64,000 nucleotides of DNA from positions 2,542,001-2,606,000 of the forward strand of contig CAVTLA010000001.1 in assembly GCA_963735465.1 (NCBI GenBank), written 5' to 3'. This DNA is from DASZHJ01 sp963735465. Its GTDB lineage: Bacteria; Pseudomonadota; Alphaproteobacteria; ATCC43930; CGMCC-115725. A model generated the notes under the pieces. That model did no database searches, was not told the DNA's origin, and saw only the letters and a program-made list of their open reading frames with translations. Within the stretch, counting starts at the first letter, position 1. Each line of letters begins with the position of its first letter. A program made the translations under genes and the position numbers. Shown here piece by piece: positions 8,213-16,544 of the stretch.

Positions 8213-9349
8213 CTACCCGCCCACGCTCACGCCCACGACCCGTCCGATCGCGAAAGTGACGAGCGCCGCGCCATAGCCGATCACGAGCTGGCGTACTGCC
8301 GAGTAAAGTGCGCCGCGGGCGGTGAAGAGCGAGGTGACAACGCCGCTCGTTGCCAACGCGAGGCCCGCCAGCGCCACGCTCGCCAGTACCGCCGCGGTGC
8401 CGGTGAGAAAGAAGAACGGCAGCACTGGGAAGATGGCGCCGAGCGAGAACAGACCGAAGGAGGTGCCCGCCGCCACATAGGGCGAGCCGCCAAGCTCATC
8501 GGGATCGAGGCCGAGCTCCTCGCGCACCAGGGTGTCGAGTGCAGTCTTGCGGTCGGCGAGGAGGCGGTGGGCGAGCGTCTTCGCCTCCTCCCGGCCGAGC
8601 CCCTTTGCCTCGTAAATGAGAGCGAGCTCGAGCTCCTCCTCGGCCGGATTTTGCTCGAGCTCGTCGGATTCCGTAGCCACCTGGGACTCGTAGAGCTCGC
8701 GGGCGCTGGTGACCGAGAGCCACTCGCCCATCGCCATCGAGGTCGCGCCCGCCACCAGGCCCGCGAGCCCGGTCAGCAGCACCGTGCGATCGACAACGTC
8801 GGCACCCAGCACCCCCATCACCAGGCTCAGGTTCGAGACCAGCCCGTCGTTGGCGCCGAGCACCGCGGCGCGGAGCGCGTTGCCGCCGCCGGTGCGGTGC
8901 CGGCCCTCGATCCGTGCCAGCATCGGCCCGGTGGCGCCGCGCGGCGCGCTCTCCACCAGAGCCTCCACCACCCGCGCATGAGAGCGCTCGGCGGCGGGCA
9001 GGCCGCCGGAGACCGCCTCCGGCTGCGCGTCGTAGTGCGTGACGTCGGCCTGCTCCAAGGTCGCGATGGTGGGGAGCACGAAGCCGGGGCCGAACCAGTG
9101 CGCCAGGCGGATCAGCATCCGCGTGCGCCAGCCCGCGCGCAGCGTCGGCAGCCGGCCCCCGATCTCCTCGATCTGCTTTTGCCAGAAGGTGGCGTGCGCC
9201 TCCTCGACCCCCGCCAGCCGGCGATAGACCTCCGCCAGTTGCGGATTTGATTCCGCCTCCGCCAGCGCGCGATAGAGCGCGGCGCTGTCGATCTCGCCCT
9301 GCAGGTTGGTGCGATAGCGCTCCCCCGCCGCGGATTTCGTCTCGGTCAT
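8213..9349 (-). CDS. Rubrerythrin-VIT1/CCC1 fusion, iron/manganese transporter-like
   Basis: A 378-residue two-domain protein. Residues about 10-150 form a ferritin-like (rubrerythrin) helical domain with metal-ligand type motifs (EIDSAALYRALAEAE, GVEEAHATFW). Residues about 160-378 form a VIT1/CCC1 membrane domain, with AAVLGANDGLVSNLSLVMGV, MAMGEWLSV and a Glu-rich metal-binding helical loop. The architecture resembles MbfA and related membrane-bound ferritin-like proteins that export or sequester Fe or Mn. The ATG at 9349 has a GGGGGAAT ribosome site; an upstream in-frame ATG at 9367 is less well placed. No Fur or Irr site was recognised. Confidence 0.85.
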   Translation of the reverse strand: MTETKSAAGERYRTNLQGEIDSAALYRALAEAESNPQLAEVYRRLAGVEEAHATFWQKQIEEIGGRLPTLRAGWRTRMLIRLAHWFGPGFVLPTIATLEQADVTHYDAQPEAVSGGLPAAERSHARVVEALVESAPRGATGPMLARIEGRHRTGGGNALRAAVLGANDGLVSNLSLVMGVLGADVVDRTVLLTGLAGLVAGATSMAMGEWLSVTSARELYESQVATESDELEQNPAEEELELALIYEAKGLGREEAKTLAHRLLADRKTALDTLVREELGLDPDELGGSPYVAAGTSFGLFSLGAIFPVLPFFFLTGTAAVLASVALAGLALATSGVVTSLFTARGALYSAVRQLVIGYGAALVTFAIGRVVGVSVGG

Positions 9350-9565
9350 TGCATTCCCCCGGCACATCGCCGCCGCGATTATAGAGCGCCGCACCCGGCA
9401 CGACAGCCCGGTCACGATGTCTCGCTCCCGCCAGCCGCCTCTTGCCCGGGCACGGCGTCTGCGACACTGTGCGTCCCGGAGGTGGCGTGCCCGCACAAAC
9501 GGCGCCAATGCCGTGACGGCATGCCGGACCGAACGCCCACGCGCTAGAAGAGAAGGACATCCATC

Positions 9566-10591
9566 ATGGCGACGATAACCCGCAGACGATTCGTGGCGCG
9601 GACGGCGGCGGGGGCCGCCTTCGTCGCGGCCGCACCGGCGCTCATGACCCGGCCCGCGCGCGCGGCGGAGTTCAGCCTCAAATACGCCAACAACTCGCCG
9701 GTGACGCACCCGATGAACGTTCGCGCCAAGGAGGCGGTGGACAAGATCAAGGAGGACTCCAAGGGCCGCGTCGAGATCGAGATCTTCCCCAACAACCAGC
9801 TTGGCGGCGACACCGACATGCTGTCCCAGGTGCGCACCGGCGCCATCGACTTCTTCACCCTCTCCGGCCTCATCCTGGCGACGCTGGTGCCGGTGACGTC
9901 GATCAACGGCATCGGCTTCGCGTTCAAGAACTACGACGCGGTCTGGGCGGCGATGGACGGCGACCTCGGCGCCCATGTGCGCGCGGCGATCGAGAAGGCG
10001 GGCCTGCATCCCTTCGAGAAGGCATGGGACAACGGCTACCGGCAGATGACCAGCAGCACCCGCCCGATCAACAGCGCCGACGACCTCAAGGGATTCAAGA
10101 TCCGGGTGCCGGTGAGCCCGCTCTGGACCTCGATGTTCAAGGCGTTCGGCGCCGCCCCCACCAGCATCAATTTCAGCGAGGTCTATTCCGCGCTGCAGAC
10201 CCATGTGGTGGAGGGACAGGAAAATCCCCTCGCCATCATCGACACCGCGAAGCTCTACGAGGTGCAGAAATACTGCTCCTTCACCAACCACATGTGGGAC
10301 GGTTTCTGGTTCCTCGCCAACGTCAACTCCTGGGCCAAGCTGCCGCCTGACCTGCAGGAGATCGTCAGCCGGAACCTGAACGCCGCCGCGCTCAGGGACC
10401 GCGAGGATATCGCCAAGCTCAACACATCCCTCGTGGATACCTTGAAGGCAAAGGGGATGGTGCTCAACTCGCCGGACCCCGCCTCGTTCCGCGCAGCGCT
10501 CAAGGCCGCGGGCTTCTATTCCGAATGGAAGGAGAAGTTCGGCGCCGAGGCCTGGGGGCTCCTGGAGAAATACACGGGGACGCTCGCCTAG
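9566..10591 (+). CDS. dctP: TRAP transporter substrate-binding protein DctP (second system)
   Basis: A 341-residue DctP-family protein with a twin-arginine-type leader (TRRRF, residues 5-9, then an Ala-rich stretch ending ARA), so export may be by Tat. The mature part starts EFSLKYANNSPVTHPM. It has DLKGFKIRVP for the substrate Arg and NFSEVYSALQTHVVEGQENP, the standard DctP helix that distinguishes substrates. It is followed after 19 bases by a fused DctQM. It is clearly different from the DctP at 5269, so a different acid is likely. Confidence 0.9.
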   Translation: MATITRRRFVARTAAGAAFVAAAPALMTRPARAAEFSLKYANNSPVTHPMNVRAKEAVDKIKEDSKGRVEIEIFPNNQLGGDTDMLSQVRTGAIDFFTLSGLILATLVPVTSINGIGFAFKNYDAVWAAMDGDLGAHVRAAIEKAGLHPFEKAWDNGYRQMTSSTRPINSADDLKGFKIRVPVSPLWTSMFKAFGAAPTSINFSEVYSALQTHVVEGQENPLAIIDTAKLYEVQKYCSFTNHMWDGFWFLANVNSWAKLPPDLQEIVSRNLNAAALRDREDIAKLNTSLVDTLKAKGMVLNSPDPASFRAALKAAGFYSEWKEKFGAEAWGLLEKYTGTLA

Positions 10592-10610
10592 ACGCGCACG
10601 GCGGCGATCC

Positions 10611-12518
10611 GTGATCGACGACGTGACGGCGCCGACACCCGCGAAGGGGCTCACCGTGGCGGTGGCGGCGCAGGAGCCACCGCGCCGCCGCTTTGCGCGC
10701 CTCGACTGCGCGCTGGCCCTGATCACTGAGGTGCCGGCGGCGGCGCTTGTGGTGATCGAGGTGCTGGTGCTGTTCGCCGGCGTGGTCTCGCGCTACCTCG
10801 TCAACCGCCCGCTCACCTGGTCCGACGAGCTCGCCTCCGTCCTGTTCCTGTGGCTGGCGATGCTGGGCGCGGTGATCGCGCTTCGGCGCGGCGAGCACAT
10901 GCGCCTGACGGCCCTGGTGGCGCGGGCGCCGGCGCGCTGGCGCGGTTCCCTGGACACGGCGGCGGCGCTTGTCGTCGCCGTCTTCGTGCTGGAGATCATC
11001 CTTCCCGCGAAGAATTATTTCGACGTGCAGTGGGCGATCACGACGCCGTCTCTGGCAATCCATGACGGGCTACGCGTTGCCGCGATCGGCGTCGGCGCCC
11101 TGCTGATGATGGTGATCGCGCTGGCGCGGCTGATCGAGCGCTCGACGCTCCGGGAGACCGTGGGCGCGCTTGCCCTGGTCGCCGCGGTTGGCGTGGCGTT
11201 CTGGCTCGCGCGGCCGCTGCTGCTGGCGATGGGCAATCTCAACCTCGTGGTCTTCTTCGTGGTGCTGGTGGGGGTCTGCGTGCTGCTGGGCGTGCCCATC
11301 GCCTTCGCCTTCGGCGTCTCGACGCTCTCCTATCTCGCTCTCGTCACCCGGGCGCCGCTCACCATCGTGGTGAGCCGCATGGACGAGGGCATGTCGAGCC
11401 TGGTGCTGCTGGCCGTGCCGCTCTTCGTCTTCCTGGGCCTGCTGATCGAGATGACGCGGGTCGCGCGGGTGCTGGTGGACTTCATCGCCTCGCTCCTAGG
11501 CCATGTGCGCGGTGGCCTCGCCTATGTGCTGCTGGCGGCGATGTACCTGGTTTCCGGCATCTCCGGCTCGAAGGCCGCCGACATGGCGGCGGTGGCGCCG
11601 GTGCTCTTTCCCGAAATGACACGGCGCGGCGCCAAGCCCGGCGAGCTGGTGGCGCTGCTGGCCTCCTCCGGCGCCATGGCGGAGACGATTCCGCCGAGCC
11701 TGGTCCTCATCACCATCGGGTCGGTGACGGGTGTCTCGATCGCCGCCCTCTTCACCGGCGGGCTGCTGCCGGCGGCGGTGGGGGCGCTGGCGCTGGTCAT
11801 CGTCGCGTGCCTGCGCTCCCGCGACGACGATCTCAGCGGCGTCAGGCGCGCGAGCCTGCGGGAAATCTTCTGGCGCCTGCTGGTGGCGATCCCCGCTTTG
11901 GCGCTGCCATTTCTCATCCGCGCCGCGGTCGTCGAAGGCGTGGCGACCGCGACCGAGGTCTCGACCGTGGGCGTCGTCTACACGCTGCTGGTGGGAGCGC
12001 TGGTCTATCGCTTCATCTACGGCCGCCTGGAATGGCGGCGGCTCTATCCGATCCTGGTGGAGACCGCCTCGCTCTCGGGTGCCATCCTGCTGATCATCGG
12101 CGCCGCCACGGCGATGGCCTGGGCGCTGACGCAATCCGGCTTCTCCCGCGCCCTCGTCGCCAACATGGCGGCGATGCCCGGCGGCAGGCTGGGATTCCTC
12201 GCCATCTCCATCGTGGTGTTCACCGTGCTCGGCAGCGTGCTCGAGGGCATCCCCGCGATCGTGCTGTTCGGCCCCCTGCTCTTCCCGGTGGCGCGGGCGA
12301 TCGGCGTGCACGAGGTGCATTACGCCATGGTGGTGATCCTCGCCATGGGCCTCGGACTCTTCGCGCCGCCCTTCGGCGTGGGCTTCTACGCCGCCTGCGC
12401 CATCGGCCGCGTCTCGCCGGACGCTGCCATGACCCGGATCTGGCCCTATCTCGGCGCGCTTCTGCTGGCGCTGGTGATCGTGGCCCTGGTGCCCTGGATC
12501 TCGATCGGGTTCCTCTAG
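10611..12518 (+). CDS. Fused TRAP transporter permease DctQM
   Basis: A 635-residue membrane protein in which a DctQ domain (about residues 35-190, with VSRYLVNRPLTWSDELASV and the helix after GEHMRL) is fused to a complete DctM domain (about 205-635). DctM motifs include VPLFVFLGLLIEMT, SGISGSKAADMAAVAP, GAMAETIPPS and LGLFAPPFGVGFY. Fused permeases are a known TRAP subtype. The start is GTG at 10611 with a weak ribosome site, suggesting coupling to the DctP gene upstream. Confidence 0.92.
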   Translation: MIDDVTAPTPAKGLTVAVAAQEPPRRRFARLDCALALITEVPAAALVVIEVLVLFAGVVSRYLVNRPLTWSDELASVLFLWLAMLGAVIALRRGEHMRLTALVARAPARWRGSLDTAAALVVAVFVLEIILPAKNYFDVQWAITTPSLAIHDGLRVAAIGVGALLMMVIALARLIERSTLRETVGALALVAAVGVAFWLARPLLLAMGNLNLVVFFVVLVGVCVLLGVPIAFAFGVSTLSYLALVTRAPLTIVVSRMDEGMSSLVLLAVPLFVFLGLLIEMTRVARVLVDFIASLLGHVRGGLAYVLLAAMYLVSGISGSKAADMAAVAPVLFPEMTRRGAKPGELVALLASSGAMAETIPPSLVLITIGSVTGVSIAALFTGGLLPAAVGALALVIVACLRSRDDDLSGVRRASLREIFWRLLVAIPALALPFLIRAAVVEGVATATEVSTVGVVYTLLVGALVYRFIYGRLEWRRLYPILVETASLSGAILLIIGAATAMAWALTQSGFSRALVANMAAMPGGRLGFLAISIVVFTVLGSVLEGIPAIVLFGPLLFPVARAIGVHEVHYAMVVILAMGLGLFAPPFGVGFYAACAIGRVSPDAAMTRIWPYLGALLLALVIVALVPWISIGFL

Positions 12519-12622
12519 GCGAGCGCCGGGATCGCCGACGGTACCCAAATTTGACTCCGCCGGCACCGTGAGGCCCGCCGGTATGGTAGGCTTCGCTTTG
12601 AGCGGCAATAGGGAGGACTAAC

Positions 12623-13135
12623 ATGGCTAATTTATTGGGAAATATTCGCAGGCCCACGCCGCCGGAGCCGCTCAGCCCGGTGACGGCACCGTCGAGTATG
12701 GCCACCATCGAGGCGGCCCGCGCGGGCGCCACGGCCGAGCAGCGCGACAGCGCTTGGCAGGTCAGCCGCGCCCAGCCCAGCGGGACTGCCACGCGCACTC
12801 TGGTCGTCGGCCGGGAGATCGTGCTCTCGGGCGAAATCAGCGCCTGCGACCGCCTGGTGGTCGAGGGCACCGTCAAGGCAAACATCAAGGATTGCCGCGA
12901 CATCGCCATCGCCGAGGGCGGCCTCTTCGCCGGCTCCGCGGTGGTGGAAACCGCCGAGATCCGCGGCCGCTTCGAGGGCGAACTCACGGTGAAGGGCCGG
13001 CTCCTCGTCTGCGCACCGGGCCAGGTCTCCGCCAAGGTCAAATACGCGGAAATCGAGATCGAGCGCGGCGGGCGGTTGACGGGAACCGTGACCTGCGACG
13101 AGTTGGTGAGCTCCGAGCGCGCGACGACGGACTAG
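12623..13135 (+). CDS. Bactofilin family cytoskeletal protein
   Basis: A 170-residue protein with a disordered N-terminal tail (about 1-58) and a central bactofilin (DUF583) beta-helix domain (about 59-160). The domain shows the repeating short beta pattern: TLVVGREIVLSGEISAC, RLVVEGTVKANI, DIAIAEGGLFAGSA, EIRGRFEGELTVKGRLL. Bactofilins polymerise without nucleotide and often position cell-wall or polysaccharide enzymes. That fits the adjacent glycan cluster on the other strand. The ribosome site is strong (GGGAGGA, 7 bases before ATG). Confidence 0.88.
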   Translation: MANLLGNIRRPTPPEPLSPVTAPSSMATIEAARAGATAEQRDSAWQVSRAQPSGTATRTLVVGREIVLSGEISACDRLVVEGTVKANIKDCRDIAIAEGGLFAGSAVVETAEIRGRFEGELTVKGRLLVCAPGQVSAKVKYAEIEIERGGRLTGTVTCDELVSSERATTD

Positions 13136-13141
13136 GGCCTT

Positions 13142-13178
13142 CCGCGGGGCGAGGACGGCATCGCGCCGTCCGCCGCGG
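13142..13178. terminator. Hairpin between convergent bactofilin and GT2 genes
   Basis: CCGCGG (13142-13147) pairs with CCGCGG (13173-13178), and GACGGC (13154-13159) pairs with GCCGTC (13165-13170) around a five-base loop. It sits between two stop codons. It has no T-run, so a two-way or Rho-assisted terminator is an inference. Confidence 0.45.
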
Positions 13179-13180
13179 TC

Positions 13181-14137
13181 TCAGCGTCGGGGCGTCTGGG
13201 TCTGGGCAGCGTCGGCGGCAATCGCCGGCGCAGCAGCCCTATATACGTCGCGCTTGGCCACCTCGATCCGGACGCCCGTGGAATTCCGCAAGCGGCGATA
13301 AAGACGGAACGTCTCCCGCCGCACCGGGCGACGCTCGCTGAACTGATCGATGAAGGCGGCGAAGCCCTTGGCGACACCGAGGGCTGAGCGCGGGCCGCGG
13401 CCCTGTCGAATGCCATGGCCCAGCGTCTTGACGCAGGTCGCCGGCAGATAGAGCAGGAAATCCGGCATCGGCACATTGTGCCAGGCGAACAGGATCTTGT
13501 TGCGTCCACCGAGAATGTCGTGCCGTCCCTTGTCACGGATCGGCGATTTATAGTGGTGGATGGGGTCGGCATTGCCGAGGCGGGTGAAATATCCGGCATC
13601 GAGGATGCGGATCGCGAGATCGTCCTCCTCGTGTTGCTGGCGGAGATACTCGCGATAGCCACCGACCTTCAGGAATACGTCGCGCCGCATCGCGCAGGCG
13701 CCACCCCAGAAGATGTCGCGCACCCAGATCCCGTCCCGGCTCGGCGCGCGCTGCAATACTTCCGGGCTCTGATTGACATTGATGAGGGGAATGCTGACGA
13801 CGCCCACCTCCGGCGAATCGAACTCGGCCAGCGTCTGCTCCACCGTGTGTCGCGACGGGAAGTCCGCGTCGTCGTCGATCGAGAAGACGATCGAGCCCGA
13901 GGCCATCTTGACGCCGCGGTTGCGCTCGACGGTGGCACCCTTGGAGACCTCTTCGCGATGAAAGATGATGTTGGGGAATTCGCGCTTCACCATCTCGGCG
14001 GTACCGTCGGTCGAGCCGTCGTCGATGACGAGAACCTCCAGGGGCACGGTCTGGTTGAGGCACGAGACGATGGCGCGGCGCAGATCGTCCTGACGATTCT
14101 TGGTGGGAATGACGATCGTCGCGCTCAACTCAGGCAT
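13181..14137 (-). CDS. Glycosyltransferase family 2
   Basis: A 318-residue GT-A fold glycosyltransferase. Residues 6-40 carry the nucleotide-binding strand and ATIVIPTKNRQDDL, followed by VIDDGSTDGT. The metal-binding acidic motif is IDDDAD (about 87-92). GGACAMRRDVFLKVGGYRE and HEEDDLAIRILDAG are the acceptor and catalytic-base segments of the family. There is no clear membrane helix, so it is probably a cytoplasmic enzyme. I chose the ATG at 14137 because GGGGGAAG lies eight bases ahead; the GTG at 14152 would overlap that site. It has its own upstream region with a CtrA-type site. Confidence 0.88.
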   Translation of the reverse strand: MPELSATIVIPTKNRQDDLRRAIVSCLNQTVPLEVLVIDDGSTDGTAEMVKREFPNIIFHREEVSKGATVERNRGVKMASGSIVFSIDDDADFPSRHTVEQTLAEFDSPEVGVVSIPLINVNQSPEVLQRAPSRDGIWVRDIFWGGACAMRRDVFLKVGGYREYLRQQHEEDDLAIRILDAGYFTRLGNADPIHHYKSPIRDKGRHDILGGRNKILFAWHNVPMPDFLLYLPATCVKTLGHGIRQGRGPRSALGVAKGFAAFIDQFSERRPVRRETFRLYRRLRNSTGVRIEVAKRDVYRAAAPAIAADAAQTQTPRR

Positions 14138-14218
14138 TGCAACTTCCCCCACCCCTCTTGGAACGACAACTCGGCCGAATCCGCCGCGGCGGCGCCACCG
14201 GCGGCCGGCTCGAGGCGC

Positions 14219-14262
14219 TATATATCACGGGCAGCTTGCCACTGGGTTAATCCGGCATTAAC
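14219..14262 (-). promoter_or_regulatory. CtrA-type site and -10 element upstream of GT2
   Basis: TTAA (14247-14250), seven bases, then TTAAC (14258-14262) is an exact match to the CtrA consensus TTAA-N7-TTAAC. A TATATA (14219-14224) lies about 22 bases nearer the GT2 gene and could be the -10 of a minus-strand promoter, which would put the site at the -35 region as in known CtrA-activated promoters. The GT2 start is 82 bases further on. Confidence 0.5.
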
Positions 14263-14280
14263 GCCCGGAGACTGACCGCC

Positions 14281-15111
14281 TCACGCGGCGAAGATCTGGG
14301 CGACATCAGGGGCTTGCACCGCCGGATGGCGCACCAGCCGGCCCAGCAGCTCCTCCGCCAGCGACCAGATCGGCGCATCATGGACGAGATGGTGGCTCAC
14401 CACGCCGATCGGCAACCGCTGCGGCAGGAGACCGTAGCGGCGGAGCTTGAGAGCGGCGATGGCGCGGCGAATGTTGACGTCGGGCGCCGCCGCATGCCCG
14501 GTCGGCCAGTCGATGATGTCGAGATGGATGTTGCGGCTGGCAAGCGGCAGGCCCGGATAGTCCCCGTAGACCGAGACCTTGTCGTAGCCGGCGCGGCGAA
14601 CCGCATCGGCGAGATGGTGCGACATCTCGTTGAAGGGCGGCACCAGCACCGGTACGAAGCGGTCGCCGAACAGCGCTGCGAGACGCCGGCGGCCGTCCTC
14701 GAGCTGTGCTTGCACCTCCGTGGGCGCCCGGGTGACCGACAGCTCGGACTTCGGACGTCCGGGTGGCGCATGATCGGTGTGATCCCAGCCGTGCTGGAGG
14801 ACGCGCACGCGCTTGGCACCGGCGAGGCGGCGCTCCAGGGACGGCTCGACGCCGACGGGTATCACCGCCAGCGCCAGCGGCATGCGCAGCCGGTCGGAGA
14901 GATCGATCAACTGGTCAAGTGCTGCGCCCTCCGTCCGGGCGTCGTCGTCGCGCCACCAGAACACCGCCTTGCGACCGCGGCTCTGCCAGAGATCGAGCTC
15001 CCGCTCCAGATCGTCCCATCCCGGCGGCTGCAGGCGCTCCCACTCGCGGACCAGGCGGCGCGCGACCCTGGATGTCTGAAAGCGCAGGTCGGGAAATGCC
15101 GAAACCGTCAT
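14281..15111 (-). CDS. Polysaccharide deacetylase-like protein
   Basis: A 276-residue protein with a NodB-like layout. VFWWRDDDA (Asp55-Asp57) provides the catalytic/metal Asp, and QHGWDHTDH (His107 and His111) provides the His pair. A further block FVPVLVPPFNEM is the PPF/Y-type motif. This suggests removal of acetyl groups from a sugar, probably on the glycan built by the neighbouring enzymes. There is no signal peptide, so the place of action is unclear. The ATG at 15111 overlaps the upstream stop (ATGA), which supports translational coupling. Last gene of the six-gene unit. Confidence 0.78.
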   Translation of the reverse strand: MTVSAFPDLRFQTSRVARRLVREWERLQPPGWDDLERELDLWQSRGRKAVFWWRDDDARTEGAALDQLIDLSDRLRMPLALAVIPVGVEPSLERRLAGAKRVRVLQHGWDHTDHAPPGRPKSELSVTRAPTEVQAQLEDGRRRLAALFGDRFVPVLVPPFNEMSHHLADAVRRAGYDKVSVYGDYPGLPLASRNIHLDIIDWPTGHAAAPDVNIRRAIAALKLRRYGLLPQRLPIGVVSHHLVHDAPIWSLAEELLGRLVRHPAVQAPDVAQIFAA

Positions 15112-16544
15112 GCCCGGCCGACCGCCGGCGCCAGCGTTCGAGTGATCCCCTCCTTGACCTGATCGAAGCCCGGTGGTGTCGGAACGCGATAGAGCAGCCA
15201 AAGCGTCGCGAGACCGGCGAGCAGCAGATAGGAATCAAAGAGATCGAGCCACGCGCCTTGCACGATGCCGGCGAACGAGACATAGGTCGCGGACAGGAGG
15301 TAAGACGCCGCCAGCACCGCCAGGACGCCCCACCTCGCCGCCGACGGCGGCAAAGCCAGCACACCGAACAGAAGGGTCACAAAGATCGGCGGCAGGATGC
15401 CGTAGTGGTGCTCCCATGCGATCGGCGAGGCTATTGTGAAGGTGAGCGCCGCCGCCAGAAAATCGAACATGCCGCTGCGGTCGGGCTGCCGAGCGCGCAG
15501 GAATAGCGAGGCGAGGATCAGAACGGCGGAGCTCACGAGCGTGCCGAGATAGACGAATGACTGGTAGGGCGGGAAGGAATGAAACGAGAAGGGCTCGCTG
15601 AGATTGGGGAAAAACCACCGGTTCAGGAAGCCGTTGACGGATTGATTGCCGTGAAAGGCCTCGCCATGGCGCGAGAGATACTGGAGCACGGAGAGATAAT
15701 CGAGGTGGTTGTCGATGCCGAACAAGCCGATCGAGATCGCCAGGCCGGGTCCGACGACGACGCACCAGCCGGCCAGAAACGGCCACTGACGGCGCAGCGC
15801 CCCCCACATCAGGAACAGGCCCAACTGCGGCTTCAGCAGGCAGATCGCGCCGATCAGCACTCCCGTGCCAAACCTTTGCCCCAGAAGCCAGCACAGGCAC
15901 GCCAAAGCGAAGGCGGCATCGATCAAGGTCTGGATCTGGCCGATGTTATAAGCCCGCATTACCGGATAGAACATCACCGTCGCGAGCCCCGTGACCGCCG
16001 CCATCAGCGCAAGGCGCCCCATCGCCCCTGCAGGGGCAATTCCCGTGCGCGCGGCCAACGCCACGGCGAGCGCGGCATTCGCTGCAGCGATGAGGACGAC
16101 CGAGAGCCGGCCGATGACGTTCAGAAGCTCGGCAGACGGCGCTATGCCAAGGAAATCGATCGCGGCGACTGGCAGCAGCGCGGTCGGCGGGTATTGGAAC
16201 TTCACATGCTCCGCGAAGAAGATCTGCTGATAGATCGTGCCCTGGTGCGTCCCGCGCAGCCAATGATAGGCCATGATCATGGGGTCCCAGGAATCGTTGA
16301 GCGCGCGACCGGGATGAAGCAGCCAACCGGAAATATCGCCATGGGGCGGCAGTGCCACTGCCAGGCGGAAACCGAGCTCGACCGCCACGATGCTACCCAG
16401 CACGAAGATGCCGGCCAGCGACAGCAGCCGCTGCCGGCCCGCTACCGCCGCGGCCCCGAGATGGTAGGCCTGATCAGGCAAGAAGGCGGTCCGGCTGCTG
16501 GCCGCCGGCGGCGCTCCCTTGCGGCGAGGCGAGCCTCGGGTCAT
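15108..16544 (-). CDS. DUF2029/GT87-like membrane glycosyltransferase, paralogue 1
   Basis: A roughly 478-residue protein with about ten or more membrane helices and a DUF2029 (GT87-type) layout. The first outer loop carries NDSWDPM (Asp84, Asp87) and then FFAEHVKFQYPPTALLP (Glu112), acidic residues expected to serve catalysis in GT-C enzymes. It ends with the shared block WLLYRVPTPPGFD. Such enzymes move sugars from polyprenyl-phosphate donors at the outer face of the membrane. The start is uncertain: the ATG at 16544 makes a 71-base overlap with paralogue 2 but gives an N-terminus like its sisters; a TTG at 16481 is the alternative. Confidence 0.78.
   Translation of the reverse strand: MTRGSPRRKGAPPAASSRTAFLPDQAYHLGAAAVAGRQRLLSLAGIFVLGSIVAVELGFRLAVALPPHGDISGWLLHPGRALNDSWDPMIMAYHWLRGTHQGTIYQQIFFAEHVKFQYPPTALLPVAAIDFLGIAPSAELLNVIGRLSVVLIAAANAALAVALAARTGIAPAGAMGRLALMAAVTGLATVMFYPVMRAYNIGQIQTLIDAAFALACLCWLLGQRFGTGVLIGAICLLKPQLGLFLMWGALRRQWPFLAGWCVVVGPGLAISIGLFGIDNHLDYLSVLQYLSRHGEAFHGNQSVNGFLNRWFFPNLSEPFSFHSFPPYQSFVYLGTLVSSAVLILASLFLRARQPDRSGMFDFLAAALTFTIASPIAWEHHYGILPPIFVTLLFGVLALPPSAARWGVLAVLAASYLLSATYVSFAGIVQGAWLDLFDSYLLLAGLATLWLLYRVPTPPGFDQVKEGITRTLAPAVGRA

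Noticed and set aside
9350..10726. N-terminal extension of the rubrerythrin-VIT1 frame through the second dctP
   Set aside because: The added residues have no homology and overlap the dctP gene on the other strand; a ribosome site supports the start at 9349.
13142..13178. CRISPR-like or IS-end interpretation of palindromes in the window
   Set aside because: No repeat-spacer array and no transposase or target duplication was seen; the palindromes are single hairpins between genes.
14238..14246. GCCACTG-like B12-box fragment upstream of GT2
   Set aside because: Only the short word is present, with no riboswitch structure around it.
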